Assembly (NCBI GenBank): GCA_051867615.1 | Contig: JBJDYU010000012.1 | Location: 1 to 64,000, forward strand | Direction of reading: 5' to 3' | DNA from: RGIG5472 sp051867615 | Lineage (GTDB): Bacteria > Bacillota > Clostridia > Oscillospirales > Oscillospiraceae | Length of the DNA stretch: 64,000 bases | Shown: positions 25,567-34,277 of the stretch, piece after piece | Position numbering within the stretch: position 1 is the first letter of the stretch | How the letters are laid out: every line of letters starts with the position of its first letter | Notes under the pieces: model-generated | Seen by the model: the letters and a program-made list of their open reading frames with translations, nothing else | Databases searched by the model: none | What the model was told of the DNA's origin: nothing | Program-made: the position numbers and the translations under genes

Positions 25567-27488
25567 AACACGTGATCATCGGCACCGCGGGCCATGTGGA
25601 CCACGGCAAGACCGCCCTCATCCGGGCGCTGACGGGCATCGACACGGACCGTCTCGCGGAGGAGAAAAAGCGGGGCATCACCATCGAGCTGGGCTTCGCC
25701 CATCTGGATTTTGACGACGGCACGCAGGCGGGCATCGTGGACGTGCCGGGCCACGAAAAATTCATCAAGAATATGCTGGCGGGCGCCGGCGGCATCGACC
25801 TCGCCATGCTCATCGTGGCGGCGGACGAGGGCTTCATGCCCCAGACCGTGGAGCATCTGGACATTCTGGAGCTGCTGGGCGTCCAGAACGGCCTTGTGGT
25901 CATCACGAAGGTGGACATGGCTGAGCGGGACTGGATCGACATGGTGCGGGAGGATATTGCCGAGCGGGTGAAGGGCACCTTTTTGGAGGGAAAGCCCATT
26001 TACGAGGTCTCCGCCCTGCGGGGCGACGGGATCCCGGAGCTTCGAGCGGCGCTGCGGGAGCTGGTGAAGTCCGCGGCGGAGAAGGACATGAACGTGCCTT
26101 TCCGCCTGCCGGTGGACCGTGTGTTCTCCGTGGACGGCTTCGGCACCGTGGTCACCGGTACCCTCATCGAGGGCTGCATGAAGGTGGGCGACAGCGCCCA
26201 GATCGCTCCGGAGATGACGGAGGCGAAGATCCGCAACCTACAGGTCCACGGGCAGGACGTGCCCGCCGCCTATGCGGGACAGCGGGTGGCGGTGAACCTG
26301 ACGGGCATGAAAAAGGCCGCGCTGGACCGGGGCTGCGCCATTATTAAGCCCGGCAGCGAAAAGGCCTCCCTCATGCTGGACGTGCGCCTGCGGAACCTGA
26401 AGGATTCCGGCCGCATGATCCTGAACAACTCCCAAGTGCATCTCTTTCACGGCTCCCGGGTGGTGCTGGCGAAGGTGGTGCTGCTGGACCGGGACGTGCT
26501 GGAGCCCGGCGAGAGCTGCTATGCGCAGCTGCGCATGACGGAGACCGTGGCCACCCGCATCGGGGACCGCTTCGTCGTCCGCTTCTATTCCCCTATGGAG
26601 ACCATCGGCGGCGGCGTCATTCTGGATGACGCGCCTATGAAGCATAAACGGAATGTTCCCGCTATCCTCGAGAGCCTGCGCATCCGGGAAAGCGGCAGCG
26701 GCAGGGACAAGCTGCTGCATCTGGTGCAGGAGAGCCGCTTTACCCTGCCGGATAAGAAGACTCTCGCCGCCAAAGCCGCGCTGGAGGAGGTGGCGGTGGA
26801 GCGGGAGCTGCAGGCTTTGCTCGCGGAGGGCGCGGTGCGGGAGGCTCTGCCCGGCCGCTATATCGCCCGGGAGCTGCTGGATCAGGCCTGGGACACCGCC
26901 CGGACGCTGCTGACGGAGTTCCATCAGGCGAACCCCCTGCTCCCCGGCATGAAAGGCTCGGAGCTGCGGCAGAAGCTCTACCGCGGCGCCGACGCCAAGA
27001 CCGCCGACGCGGTGCTGCACCTGCTGGCGGAGGAGGGCAAGCTGCGCCGGGTGGGCGAGTGCGTGGCCCTGTCGGACTTCGAGATCGCCATGACGCCGCG
27101 GCAGCGGGAGATCGCGGAGGAGCTTCGCCGCGTCTACCACGCCAGCGGCATGGAGCCGCCCAACACCGACGATGTGCTGGCGCGCTTCTCCGCCGCCGAG
27201 CAGGCGGAGGTGCAGCGCGTGCTGGCGAGCCTGATTTCCGACGGAGAGCTGCGGCAGATCAGCGAGCAGATCCTCTATGACGGCGAGGTGTTCCGGGATA
27301 TCTGCCGGAAGACGGCGGCCCATTTCGAGAGCCACGATACGCTGACGCTGGCGGAGCTGCGGGATCTTCTGGGCTCCTCCCGGAAGTATACCCAGGCGCT
27401 GCTGGAGACCTTTGACAAGCTGCGCTATACCCGCAACGAAAACAATGTCCGGCGGCTGTATCTGGGCTTTGACCGGGAAAATGACTGA
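25563..27488 (+). CDS. selB: Selenocysteine-specific translation elongation factor
   Basis: EF-Tu-like GTPase that delivers Sec-tRNA(Sec) to UGA codons followed by a SECIS hairpin; 641 residues. G1 is GTAGHVDHGKTALI, switch I is KKRGITIELGFAHL, G3 is DVPGHEKFI and G4 is TKVDM. Beta-barrel domains II and III follow. The C-terminal winged helices that bind SECIS RNA occupy roughly residues 380-641, including LLGSSRKYTQALLETFDKL. It overlaps selA by 4 nt and lies about 100 nt before the tRNA-Sec gene, giving a compact Sec insertion module. Confidence 0.97.
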   Translation: MKHVIIGTAGHVDHGKTALIRALTGIDTDRLAEEKKRGITIELGFAHLDFDDGTQAGIVDVPGHEKFIKNMLAGAGGIDLAMLIVAADEGFMPQTVEHLDILELLGVQNGLVVITKVDMAERDWIDMVREDIAERVKGTFLEGKPIYEVSALRGDGIPELRAALRELVKSAAEKDMNVPFRLPVDRVFSVDGFGTVVTGTLIEGCMKVGDSAQIAPEMTEAKIRNLQVHGQDVPAAYAGQRVAVNLTGMKKAALDRGCAIIKPGSEKASLMLDVRLRNLKDSGRMILNNSQVHLFHGSRVVLAKVVLLDRDVLEPGESCYAQLRMTETVATRIGDRFVVRFYSPMETIGGGVILDDAPMKHKRNVPAILESLRIRESGSGRDKLLHLVQESRFTLPDKKTLAAKAALEEVAVERELQALLAEGAVREALPGRYIARELLDQAWDTARTLLTEFHQANPLLPGMKGSELRQKLYRGADAKTADAVLHLLAEEGKLRRVGECVALSDFEIAMTPRQREIAEELRRVYHASGMEPPNTDDVLARFSAAEQAEVQRVLASLISDGELRQISEQILYDGEVFRDICRKTAAHFESHDTLTLAELRDLLGSSRKYTQALLETFDKLRYTRNENNVRRLYLGFDREND

Positions 27489-27544
27489 GATCGCCTCCCC
27501 CGGGTGGGGGTGAGCGGCAGAAAACCTTTGGCGGGAGATTGGAC

Positions 27545-27573
27545 TTGCCTTATGCGGGCAAGTGTGCTATAAT
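27545..27573 (+). promoter_or_regulatory. Promoter of the tRNA-Sec gene
   Basis: TTGCCT (27545-27550), 17-nt spacer, extended -10 TGCTATAAT ending at 27573. The tRNA begins 12 nt later. Confidence 0.75.
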
Positions 27574-27584
27574 CCCCTTTGCAT

Positions 27585-27681
27585 GGGAGTAGCTGGGTGC
27601 TGGTGTGCCCCGCGGTCTTCAAAACCGTTGTTGGTGGTGAAGAGCTGCCTGGGTGGGTTCGATTCCCACATATTCCCGCCA
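27585..27681 (+). tRNA. selC: tRNA-Sec (anticodon UCA)
   Basis: A 97-nt tRNA with encoded CCA. It shows all Sec hallmarks: 8-nt acceptor arm, 6-bp D stem GGGTGC/GTGCCC with a 4-nt TGGT loop, anticodon stem GCGGT/ACCGT around loop CTTCAAA (anticodon TCA), a long variable arm (GGTGGT/GCTGCC), and a T arm GTGGG/CCCAC with TTCGATT. Seven acceptor pairs form, including one G-T wobble; the eighth would be G opposite A. It directly follows selA-selB and has its own promoter. Confidence 0.93.
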
Positions 27682-27748
27682 GAGGAAGGAATGCCGCGCA
27701 GACGGCATTCCTTTTTCTTTTTATATTACAACAGGGGAGGGAGCGACT

Positions 27749-28675
27749 ATGGACATCAAGCAGCTGGAGGCCTTTGCCCGGGTGGTGGAAAACAACAGCT
27801 TTTCCAAGACGGCGGAGATGCTGCACCTGACCCAGCCCACCATCAGCGCCCATATCGCGTCGCTGGAGAAGGAGCTGAAGATCAAGCTCATCGTCCGCAC
27901 CACCAAGGAGATCTACCCCTCCGACGCGGGCAAGCTGCTGTATGAATACGCGCGAAAGATTTTGCAGCTGCGCGAGGAGGCGGAGGAGGCCATCCAGGCT
28001 TTCTCCCGGGAGATGCGCGGCACCATTTCCCTCGCCACCTCCACCATCCCGGGGCAGTACTATCTGCCGAAGCTGCTGCAGAGCTTCCGCCGCAGCTATC
28101 CCGATATCACTTTCAATATCCAGATGATGGACAGCACGCAGGTGGTGGAGTGCGTGGGCTCCCGGGGGGCGGAGATCGGCCTTTGCGGCACCATGATCGA
28201 CGCGCCCAAGTGCGTGTATAAGGAGTTCGCCCGGGACCGTCTGGTGATCATCACGCCCAACACGCCGGAGTATCAGCAGTATCTTGCCACGGGCTTTCCC
28301 GTGCAGCAGATCATGCAGGAGACCTTCATCAGCCGGGAGAGCGGCAGCGGCACCCGCAAGGAGACGGAGCAGTTCCTGCGGGAGATGGGGGTGGACCCCA
28401 GCAAGCTGGACGTGGCCATCGAGGTGCAGTCTACCGAGAACATCAAGCAGATGGTGTCGGAGGGGCTTGGCATCGCGGTGATCTCCCGCAGCGCGGCGGA
28501 GAATTACTGCCAGTTCCAGAAGATCCTGGCTTTCGATTTCGAGAGCGTGAGCCTGCGGCGCAAGCTCTATCTCGTGCGGCACAAAAACGGCGTGCTGTCC
28601 CCTATCGCCCAGGTGTTTTACAGCTTCGCGGAGGAGTATTACGCCGGGAATCTGAAAGGCCAGGAAAAGCAGTGA
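27749..28675 (+). CDS. LysR-family regulator associated with selenium metabolism genes
   Basis: DNA-binding regulator of 308 residues. The N-terminal winged helix-turn-helix contains FSKTAEMLHLTQPTISAHIASLEKEL, and the periplasmic-binding-like effector domain begins near residue 90 (GTISLATSTIPGQYYLPKLL). The start at 27749 follows AGGGGAGGGAG. Its place directly after selA-selB-tRNA-Sec matches a LysR subgroup known from Clostridia as selenium-metabolism-associated; that link is by position and recollection of the family. The effector is unknown. It closely resembles the LysR fragment at the right edge of the window (63795). Confidence 0.85.
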   Translation: MDIKQLEAFARVVENNSFSKTAEMLHLTQPTISAHIASLEKELKIKLIVRTTKEIYPSDAGKLLYEYARKILQLREEAEEAIQAFSREMRGTISLATSTIPGQYYLPKLLQSFRRSYPDITFNIQMMDSTQVVECVGSRGAEIGLCGTMIDAPKCVYKEFARDRLVIITPNTPEYQQYLATGFPVQQIMQETFISRESGSGTRKETEQFLREMGVDPSKLDVAIEVQSTENIKQMVSEGLGIAVISRSAAENYCQFQKILAFDFESVSLRRKLYLVRHKNGVLSPIAQVFYSFAEEYYAGNLKGQEKQ

Positions 28676-28714
28676 TGCACAATATATTGCGCATTTCGCA
28701 TAATATATGAACAA

Positions 28715-28744
28715 AACCCGCGGGCCCGAAGGGGCCCGCGGGTT
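28715..28744. terminator. Terminator after the LysR gene
   Basis: Thirteen-bp stem AACCCGCGGGCCC/GGGCCCGCGGGTT with GAAG loop, between convergent genes. On the minus strand an AAAACAA-complement T-rich tail follows, so it may serve both directions. Confidence 0.8.
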
Positions 28745-28759
28745 CGTCTTTGCGGAGCG

Positions 28760-30637
28760 TTATGTCACCGTTTTGTACTTTATCTTATAGTAGGTCCAGC
28801 TTTTGAGCTTGTTGACCGCTTCCGCCAGGGACTCCGGCGGCTCGGTGAAAAGCTCTCCCTCCGCCGTCAGGCCTGCGCCATTGCGGTAGACGGGCATCTC
28901 ACGCCGAAGAGCGTTCAAAAAGTCGAACCAGGGGCTTTCGCCGCTGCGGCCTGTCAGCTCCAGCACCGCCGCGCCGAGGTAGCTTGCATTGATGCTGCCG
29001 CCCTGGGGGAGAGCCAGCGCCTCCGCCGCGTCCGCAAAGTCCAGCGCCGCCGCGCCCGCGTCATTGCACCAGATGAGATATGGCGTGCGATAGGAGCAGA
29101 AGGGGTCCGCGGCCGCGTCGCCGTCCGCCACGTCCAGCCCCAGTTCCCGGTAGCCCAGGCGGTCGTCCCCCAGATGGGGCAGGTGGTCGCCGTAAAACAC
29201 CAGCACCACCGGCTCGTCGGTTTGGGAGAAATACGCCGTGAGGCGGCCCAGCATGGCGTCCGCGTCCCGGATGCCCTCGGTGTAGACCGAGAGCATGGTC
29301 TCCGTCTCCTGCGAGACAGACACTGCCGTCTTTACCGCCGGAATGACTGCGTCGCCGTACTTATCGGCGGTGTAGGACATATGGTTCTGGATGGTGACGG
29401 TGAGATTGCAGAGCGTCTCGCCCGCCGCCACGGCGGCCTCGAACTGCCGCTCCAAAAAGGCCGCCGTGTAGTCATCCGTCACCCAGCTGCCCTTATACGC
29501 CGGGTCTTCCATCTGGTCGACGAAATACGTCTCCTCCGCGCCCAGCCAGCGGTAGACGTTCTCCCGGTTATAGAACCAGTCGTTGCCGGGGTGGATGAAG
29601 CTGGTGTGGTAGCCGTCTGCCTGAAACACCCGCAGGATGCTGTCCATGTTCCGGGTAAAGGTGCGGAAGGCGGAGGTGCTGGACTGGCTGAGCATGGTGG
29701 TCTGCATACCGGTGAGCACATCGAACTCGGTGTTGGCGGTGCCGCCGGCAAAGTTCGGCACCACCAGATAGCCGCTGAGGGCATTGGGGGACTGCTGGAG
29801 GGCGTGGAAATTCGTGAGCGGGTCGTCTCCCTCCTCAAAGAGGAAAACGTCCCGGTCCGTCAGGTCGGAAAAGGCCTCGTTCATAATGAAAATGACATGG
29901 ACGTTGGGGGCGAGATGGGACTCCGTCCCGCCCTCCTCGTAGGCCGCGGCCTCCGCCTTGTCGAAGCCCTCCGGCTTTTCAATGCGGTAGGTGCTGAAAT
30001 TGTAGCAGAAGCAGTAGGGGAAGCCCAGCTCGTTATAGACCACGGTGATGTGGTCGAAATAGCTGCAATAGAAGGAGCGGTACAGCGTGGGAGAAGCATA
30101 GAGCGTCAGGATGAGGGCCGCCAGCACGCCGAGGGCCGCCGCGCAGCCGCCGAAGCGAAGCAGGCGGCGCTTCGCCTTTCCCTCCACCCGCCGCTGGCGC
30201 AGAATCAGGCCCAGCGCCGCCATGGCGGCAGTGCTCAGCAGTACTACCGCGATCTGTACCCACGGGAAGGTGATGTTGTAGTTCCCCATGGCGTCGGCGA
30301 CCTCTTTCAGCAGTCCAAGGTCGGAGGGGTACACCGGCTCGTCCCGCACGGTGATCTTCACGCGGTTGGCCAGGGACAGCACGCCCCAGATAAAGTGGGA
30401 CAGCGCCGCGCCATAGCAGGTGTTTTGCAGCAGCAGTCCCAGGGCCAGCGCGGTCAGGAACAGCGGCAGCCAGTTCAGCAGCAGCAAATGGGGCTGCAGC
30501 CGCAGCATATTTTTCAGCAGATATATAAAGCTCACCGGCTGGACCCAGAGGACCACGGCGGTGGAAAAGCCGGACAGGAGCGCCAGCAGCAGAAGCTGCC
30601 CGGGAAGACCCGGCGTTCTTTTCGGCAGTTGTTTCAT
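28760..30637 (-). CDS. LTA synthase family sulfatase (membrane phosphoglycerol transferase)
   Basis: Polytopic membrane enzyme of 625 residues: about five N-terminal helices, then a large extracellular alkaline-phosphatase-like domain. Residues matching the LtaS metal site are visible: the Glu in FIMNEAFSDL, the nucleophile Thr in FAGGTANTEFDVLTG and the Asp-His pair in FYGDHLPHLG. Family enzymes transfer glycerol phosphate from phosphatidylglycerol onto surface glycolipids or glycans. The exact acceptor is unknown. Start chosen at 30637 (MKQLPKRTPG), where the membrane region begins; the Shine-Dalgarno sequence is weak (GCGAGG). Monocistronic, convergent with the LysR gene. Confidence 0.88.
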   Translation of the reverse strand: MKQLPKRTPGLPGQLLLLALLSGFSTAVVLWVQPVSFIYLLKNMLRLQPHLLLLNWLPLFLTALALGLLLQNTCYGAALSHFIWGVLSLANRVKITVRDEPVYPSDLGLLKEVADAMGNYNITFPWVQIAVVLLSTAAMAALGLILRQRRVEGKAKRRLLRFGGCAAALGVLAALILTLYASPTLYRSFYCSYFDHITVVYNELGFPYCFCYNFSTYRIEKPEGFDKAEAAAYEEGGTESHLAPNVHVIFIMNEAFSDLTDRDVFLFEEGDDPLTNFHALQQSPNALSGYLVVPNFAGGTANTEFDVLTGMQTTMLSQSSTSAFRTFTRNMDSILRVFQADGYHTSFIHPGNDWFYNRENVYRWLGAEETYFVDQMEDPAYKGSWVTDDYTAAFLERQFEAAVAAGETLCNLTVTIQNHMSYTADKYGDAVIPAVKTAVSVSQETETMLSVYTEGIRDADAMLGRLTAYFSQTDEPVVLVFYGDHLPHLGDDRLGYRELGLDVADGDAAADPFCSYRTPYLIWCNDAGAAALDFADAAEALALPQGGSINASYLGAAVLELTGRSGESPWFDFLNALRREMPVYRNGAGLTAEGELFTEPPESLAEAVNKLKSWTYYKIKYKTVT

Positions 30638-30937
30638 AGATGCGCCTCGCTTTCGCCAATGAAAAGGGTGGAACAGTTGCAGGATATTATTATACCCGCA
30701 TCCCGCCGGAAAAGCAAGGCGGGAGCGGAGGGGGCGTTGGCTCCCGGTGTAGGAGCGGCGCGGGCTTTGGCTCCCGGCTGTCATCATCCCGGTTTTGTCA
30801 TGGCCGGCTTTTGGGATGCAGCGTGCAGTCGGTGAAATCGGCGAGTTTCGGACTCGGCAATACGAAAAGGACGCTCCCTCTCCCGGCGCGGGGAGAAAGA
30901 GCGCCCCTTTTTTCGTATCTGACAGACCGGCGTACCC
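30638..30937. other. Intergenic region with a bidirectional terminator
   Basis: No gene seen. Two short direct copies of TTGGCTCCCGG occur at about 30734 and 30767. A GC hairpin flanked by A and T runs (about 30869-30913; arms CTCTCCC/GGGGAGA and CGCTC/GAGCG) should terminate the leftward SDR transcript. Confidence 0.5.
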
Positions 30938-31741
30938 TTACCAGGTGCGGGAGCTCATCTCGCGGAACTGGGCCACGGTGGTGACATGGGAGTTCAGTCC
31001 GCCGTCCACGGTCATGATCTGGCCGGTGACATAGCTGCTCTCGTCGGAGGCGAGATACACGCACAGATGGCCGATATCCTCCGGGCAGCCGTAGCGGTTG
31101 ACCATGATGTTGCTGGTGAAGATATCCTTCAGCGCCTGGGGCACGCGGGCCTCGTTCTCCGGGGTGACGATCAGACCGGGACGGACGCAGTTGCAGCGGA
31201 TGTTCTGCTTGCCGTACTGCAGGGCGGTGTACTGGGTCAGCATATTGACGCCGGCCTTGGCGCAGGCGTAGGCGGTGGAACCCAGGTCGCCGGCGCAGGA
31301 GGCCATGGAGCCGATGTTGATGATGGAGCCGCCGTTTTCATTCTTCTGCATATAGGGAAGCACCTGCTGGGTGGTGTAGAAGGTGCCGCGCAGATCGCTC
31401 TGCAGAATGGCGTCCCACATCTCCAGCGTCAGCTCATCCACGCGGCCGTCCTTCAGGCCCACGTTGGCGGCGTTGTTCACCAGAATGTCGATCTTGCCGT
31501 ACTTTTCGGCGGTGTCGGCGATCAGCTGATCGACGCTCTCGAGAACCGTCATATCCATGAAATGATAGGAAGCCTCGCCGCCTTCGCCCTTGATGAGGTC
31601 GACCACCGCCTGGCCCTTGGCCTCACGGCGGCCGCAGATGACGACCTTGGCGCCCTCCGCCGCGAACAGCCTGGCGATGCCGACGCCGATGCCGCTGGTG
31701 GAGCCGGTGACGATAGCTACCTTGCCTTTTAATCTGTCCAT
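30938..31741 (-). CDS. SDR family NAD(P)-dependent oxidoreductase
   Basis: Classical short-chain dehydrogenase/reductase, 267 residues. Cofactor site TGSTSGIGVGIA, the structural motif NNAANVG (NNAG variant), catalytic Ser in NIGSMASCAG, and Tyr-x3-Lys in AYACAKAGVNML. The C-terminal GQIMTVDGGLNSH is typical of the FabG/BaiA-like group. An Arg-bearing turn (ICGRREAKG) after the second strand suggests possible NADP preference. Substrate unknown; a bile-acid or sugar alcohol dehydrogenase is possible but cannot be claimed. Single gene with an AT-rich upstream region. Confidence 0.9.
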   Translation of the reverse strand: MDRLKGKVAIVTGSTSGIGVGIARLFAAEGAKVVICGRREAKGQAVVDLIKGEGGEASYHFMDMTVLESVDQLIADTAEKYGKIDILVNNAANVGLKDGRVDELTLEMWDAILQSDLRGTFYTTQQVLPYMQKNENGGSIINIGSMASCAGDLGSTAYACAKAGVNMLTQYTALQYGKQNIRCNCVRPGLIVTPENEARVPQALKDIFTSNIMVNRYGCPEDIGHLCVYLASDESSYVTGQIMTVDGGLNSHVTTVAQFREMSSRTW

Positions 31742-32030
31742 AATAAACCTCCTTATATTGTGTTGTTTGATAACTGACCAATAAACAGTTTTATTTATGT
31801 GCCTGCTGCCAATTATAAATCACAAAATCAAGGAAATCAATTTTATTTATTTTTTGTCAAGCAGTGGAAAAGGTCCTGCAGCGGCGCGAATGGGGAGAAA
31901 CGGCTCTCCGCGGCGGGCCGGGAAAGCAAATATTTTGTGAACGACGGGGCGAAACGCTTGCAATCGCAGGGGAAAAGGGGTATCCTATCAAACGGAAAAA
32001 TAATAAATATAAGGTAAGAGGTGTCTTTTT
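31742..32030. promoter_or_regulatory. AT-rich divergent spacer and promoter of the CobW operon
   Basis: Unusually AT-rich for this window. On the plus strand TTGCAA (31958-31963), 17-nt spacer, TATCCT (31981-31986) is a good promoter for the CobW genes. Promoter sequences for the leftward SDR must lie in 31742-31860. I saw no clear Zur-type palindrome. Confidence 0.55.
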
Positions 32031-33245
32031 ATGACGAAGATCGATATCATTTCCGGCTTTCTCGGCGCGGGCAAGACCACGCTTATCCGCAAGCTCATCC
32101 GGGAGGCGTACCAGGGCGAGCAGCTGGTCCTCATCGAAAACGAGTTCGGCGAGATCAGCGTGGACGGCGGCTTTCTGCAGGACGCGGGCGTGCAGATCTC
32201 GGAGATGTCCTCCGGCTGCATCTGCTGCTCTCTGGTGGGCGATTTCGGCAAGGCGCTGAAGGACGTGCAGGAGCGCTTCCATCCGGACCGCATCCTCATC
32301 GAGCCCTCCGGCGTGGGCAAGCTCTCCGACGTCATCGCCGCCGCGGAAAAGGCGGCGGAGGAGTGCGGCGGCATGGCGCTGAACAGCGCCGTCACCGTAG
32401 CGGACGCCAGCAAGGTGAAAATTTATATGAAGAACTTCGGCGAGTTCTACAATAACCAGGTGGAGAGTGCCGGCACCATCGTCCTCAGCCGCACCCAGAA
32501 GCTGACGCAGGAGAAGCTGGAGGCGGCGGTGGCGCTGTTGCGCCAAAAGAATCCTCATGCCGCCATCATCACCACGCCCTGGGACGAGCTGGGCGGCGCG
32601 GAGCTGCTGCGCGCCATCGAAAAGGTGGACATGGCCAAGGAGCTGCTGGAGGAGCACCGCTGCCATCACGACCACGACGAGGATGACGAGGACGACGAAC
32701 ACTGCTGCTGCCATGATCACGAGCATGAGCACGAACATCATCACGACCACGACCATGACCATGACGGGCATTGCTGCGGCCATGACCACGAGCATGAGCA
32801 TGAGCATGAGCATGAGCATCACCACGATCACGAGCATGACCATGACGGGCATTGCTGCGGCCATGACCATGAGCATGAGCATCACCATGATCACGACCAT
32901 GACCATGACGGGCATTGCTGCTGCCATGACCATGACCACGAGCACCACCATCACCACCACGGCCACGATGCGGACGAGGTGTTCACCAGCTGGGGCACGG
33001 AGACGGTGAAGCAGTTCTCCCGTGAGGAGCTGGAGCGTATTCTCGCGGCGCTGGACGGCGGCGAGTACGGCGCCATCCTCCGGGCCAAGGGCATCCTGCC
33101 CGGGGCGGAGGGCCAGTGGCTCCACTTCGACTATGTGCCCGAGGAGCATGAGGTCCGCACCGGCGGCGCGGAGTACACCGGCCGGCTCTGCGTCATCGGC
33201 TCTCAGCTGAAGGAAGACAAGCTGAAGGAACTCTTCGGCGTCTGA
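32031..33245 (+). CDS. CobW-family metal-chaperone GTPase with a long His-rich insert
   Basis: P-loop GTPase of the G3E/COG0523 family, 404 residues. Walker A GFLGAGKTT (residues 9-17), the metal-binding CxCC motif in SSGCICC (Cys63, Cys65, Cys66), Walker B-type LIEPSGVG, and a CobW C-terminal domain (about residues 316-404). The guanine-recognition NKxD is replaced by SRTQK. Between the domains, residues 209-313 are almost entirely His, Asp, Glu and Cys, with three copies of DHDGHCC-x-HDHEH. COG0523 proteins deliver zinc or other metals to client enzymes. Followed after 13 nt by a second CobW-like gene. Confidence 0.92.
   Translation: MTKIDIISGFLGAGKTTLIRKLIREAYQGEQLVLIENEFGEISVDGGFLQDAGVQISEMSSGCICCSLVGDFGKALKDVQERFHPDRILIEPSGVGKLSDVIAAAEKAAEECGGMALNSAVTVADASKVKIYMKNFGEFYNNQVESAGTIVLSRTQKLTQEKLEAAVALLRQKNPHAAIITTPWDELGGAELLRAIEKVDMAKELLEEHRCHHDHDEDDEDDEHCCCHDHEHEHEHHHDHDHDHDGHCCGHDHEHEHEHEHEHHHDHEHDHDGHCCGHDHEHEHHHDHDHDHDGHCCCHDHDHEHHHHHHGHDADEVFTSWGTETVKQFSREELERILAALDGGEYGAILRAKGILPGAEGQWLHFDYVPEEHEVRTGGAEYTGRLCVIGSQLKEDKLKELFGV
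32661..32970 (+). repeat. Degenerate tandem repeat coding for the His/Asp/Cys-rich segment
   Basis: Coding repeat built of CATGAC and CATGAG hexamers. The string ATGACGGGCATTGCTGC recurs at 32761, 32842 and 32905, i.e. with periods of 81 and 63 nt (27 and 21 residues). Its length is likely to vary between strains by slippage. Confidence 0.9.
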
Positions 33246-33258
33246 TACGGAGGAACGC

Positions 33259-34185
33259 ATGGAAATTCCTGTTTATGCGGTCTGCGGCTTTCTGGACGGC
33301 GGCAAGACCAATTTCATCAACGGCATTCTGGCCGACGGCTTTGCCGCCCAGGACCGGACGCTGCTGATCTGCTGCGAGGAAGGCGAGGAGGAGTACGATC
33401 AGCGCTATTTGAAAAACGTGACGGTGGTGGTGAAGGACGATGCGGAGGAGCTGACCACGGCGTTTTTGAAGGAGTGCGAGAAAAAGTACCGTCCCCGGCA
33501 GATCCTGTTTGAGTATAACGGTATGTGGCCGCTGGAGAAGCTGTTCCGGGACCTGCCGAAAAACTGGATCCTCTATCAGATCATGACCTTTGTGGACGCG
33601 GGCAGCTTTGAGCTGTACGCCAAGAACATGGGCCAGCTCATGATGGAGAAGCTGGTGAACGCGGATATGATCGTTTTTAACCGCTGCACCGAAGAACTGC
33701 GGGACAGTCTCCGCAAGCGGAACCTGCGCATGGTGAACCGCCGGGCGGATATGTACCTCGAGTATGAAAACGGCGAGAGCGAGGATTACTGCACCGGCGA
33801 CGAATCGCCCTTCGACCTCAGCGCGCCGGTGCTGGAGCTTCCGGATGAGGACTTCGGCATCTGGTATGTGGACGCCATGGACCATCCGGAGCGCTACGAC
33901 GGCAAGGATATGGAGTTCACCGCCATCATGTGCCACTCCACCAAGTATCCCGGCGTCCACTGTCCCGGCCGCTTCGCCATGGTCTGCTGCCAGAACGACA
34001 TCACCTTTATGGGCGTGGCCTGCAAGGGCGAGGGGCTGGAGCAGTTCCCCAACAAGACCTGGGTGCGCATCCTCGCCACCATCCGCAAGGAGTATCACGA
34101 GGCCTATCAGGGAGACGGTCCGGTGCTGTACGCGAAGAAGGTGGAGCGCTGCGAAAAGCCCAAGGAAGAGCTGATCTCTTTTTAA
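33259..34185 (+). CDS. CobW-like GTPase fused to a DUF1980/TIGR03943-type domain
   Basis: A 308-residue protein. Residues 1-165 resemble a CobW GTPase: VCGFLDGGKTNFI (Walker A, 10-17), LFEYNGM in place of the usual Walker B sequence, and VFNRCTE in place of NKxD; the CxCC motif is missing. Residues 205-300 (YDGKDMEFTAIMC, GRFAMVCCQND, TWVRILATI) match the C-terminal half of YcgQ/TIGR03943 proteins, which normally occur with a YcgR-type permease linked to zinc limitation. The two genes here probably form one metal-homeostasis operon. The fusion is inferred from motif likeness. Confidence 0.8.
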   Translation: MEIPVYAVCGFLDGGKTNFINGILADGFAAQDRTLLICCEEGEEEYDQRYLKNVTVVVKDDAEELTTAFLKECEKKYRPRQILFEYNGMWPLEKLFRDLPKNWILYQIMTFVDAGSFELYAKNMGQLMMEKLVNADMIVFNRCTEELRDSLRKRNLRMVNRRADMYLEYENGESEDYCTGDESPFDLSAPVLELPDEDFGIWYVDAMDHPERYDGKDMEFTAIMCHSTKYPGVHCPGRFAMVCCQNDITFMGVACKGEGLEQFPNKTWVRILATIRKEYHEAYQGDGPVLYAKKVERCEKPKEELISF

Positions 34186-34197
34186 GAAAAATACGTG

Positions 34198-34224
34198 GGA
34201 GCGGGCGATTGCCCGCTCCTTTTT
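34198..34224 (+). terminator. Terminator of the CobW operon
   Basis: GGAGCGGGC/GCCCGCTCC stem with GATT loop and TTTTT. Confidence 0.9.
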
Positions 34225-34277
34225 GTATTATGGCGGCGAAATATGACGAAGCGTATAGGAAATATCGGAAAAAAGAC

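Noticed and set aside
28677..28710. AT-rich inverted-looking sequence (AATATATTGCGC ... GCATAATATAT) after the LysR gene.
   Set aside because: Arms pair imperfectly, it lies downstream of the gene and directly before a normal terminator; no supported role.
32661..32970. The regular repeats considered as a CRISPR array or non-coding satellite.
   Set aside because: Units are irregular in length, stay in frame and encode His/Asp/Cys residues; there are no unique spacers of constant size and no cas genes.
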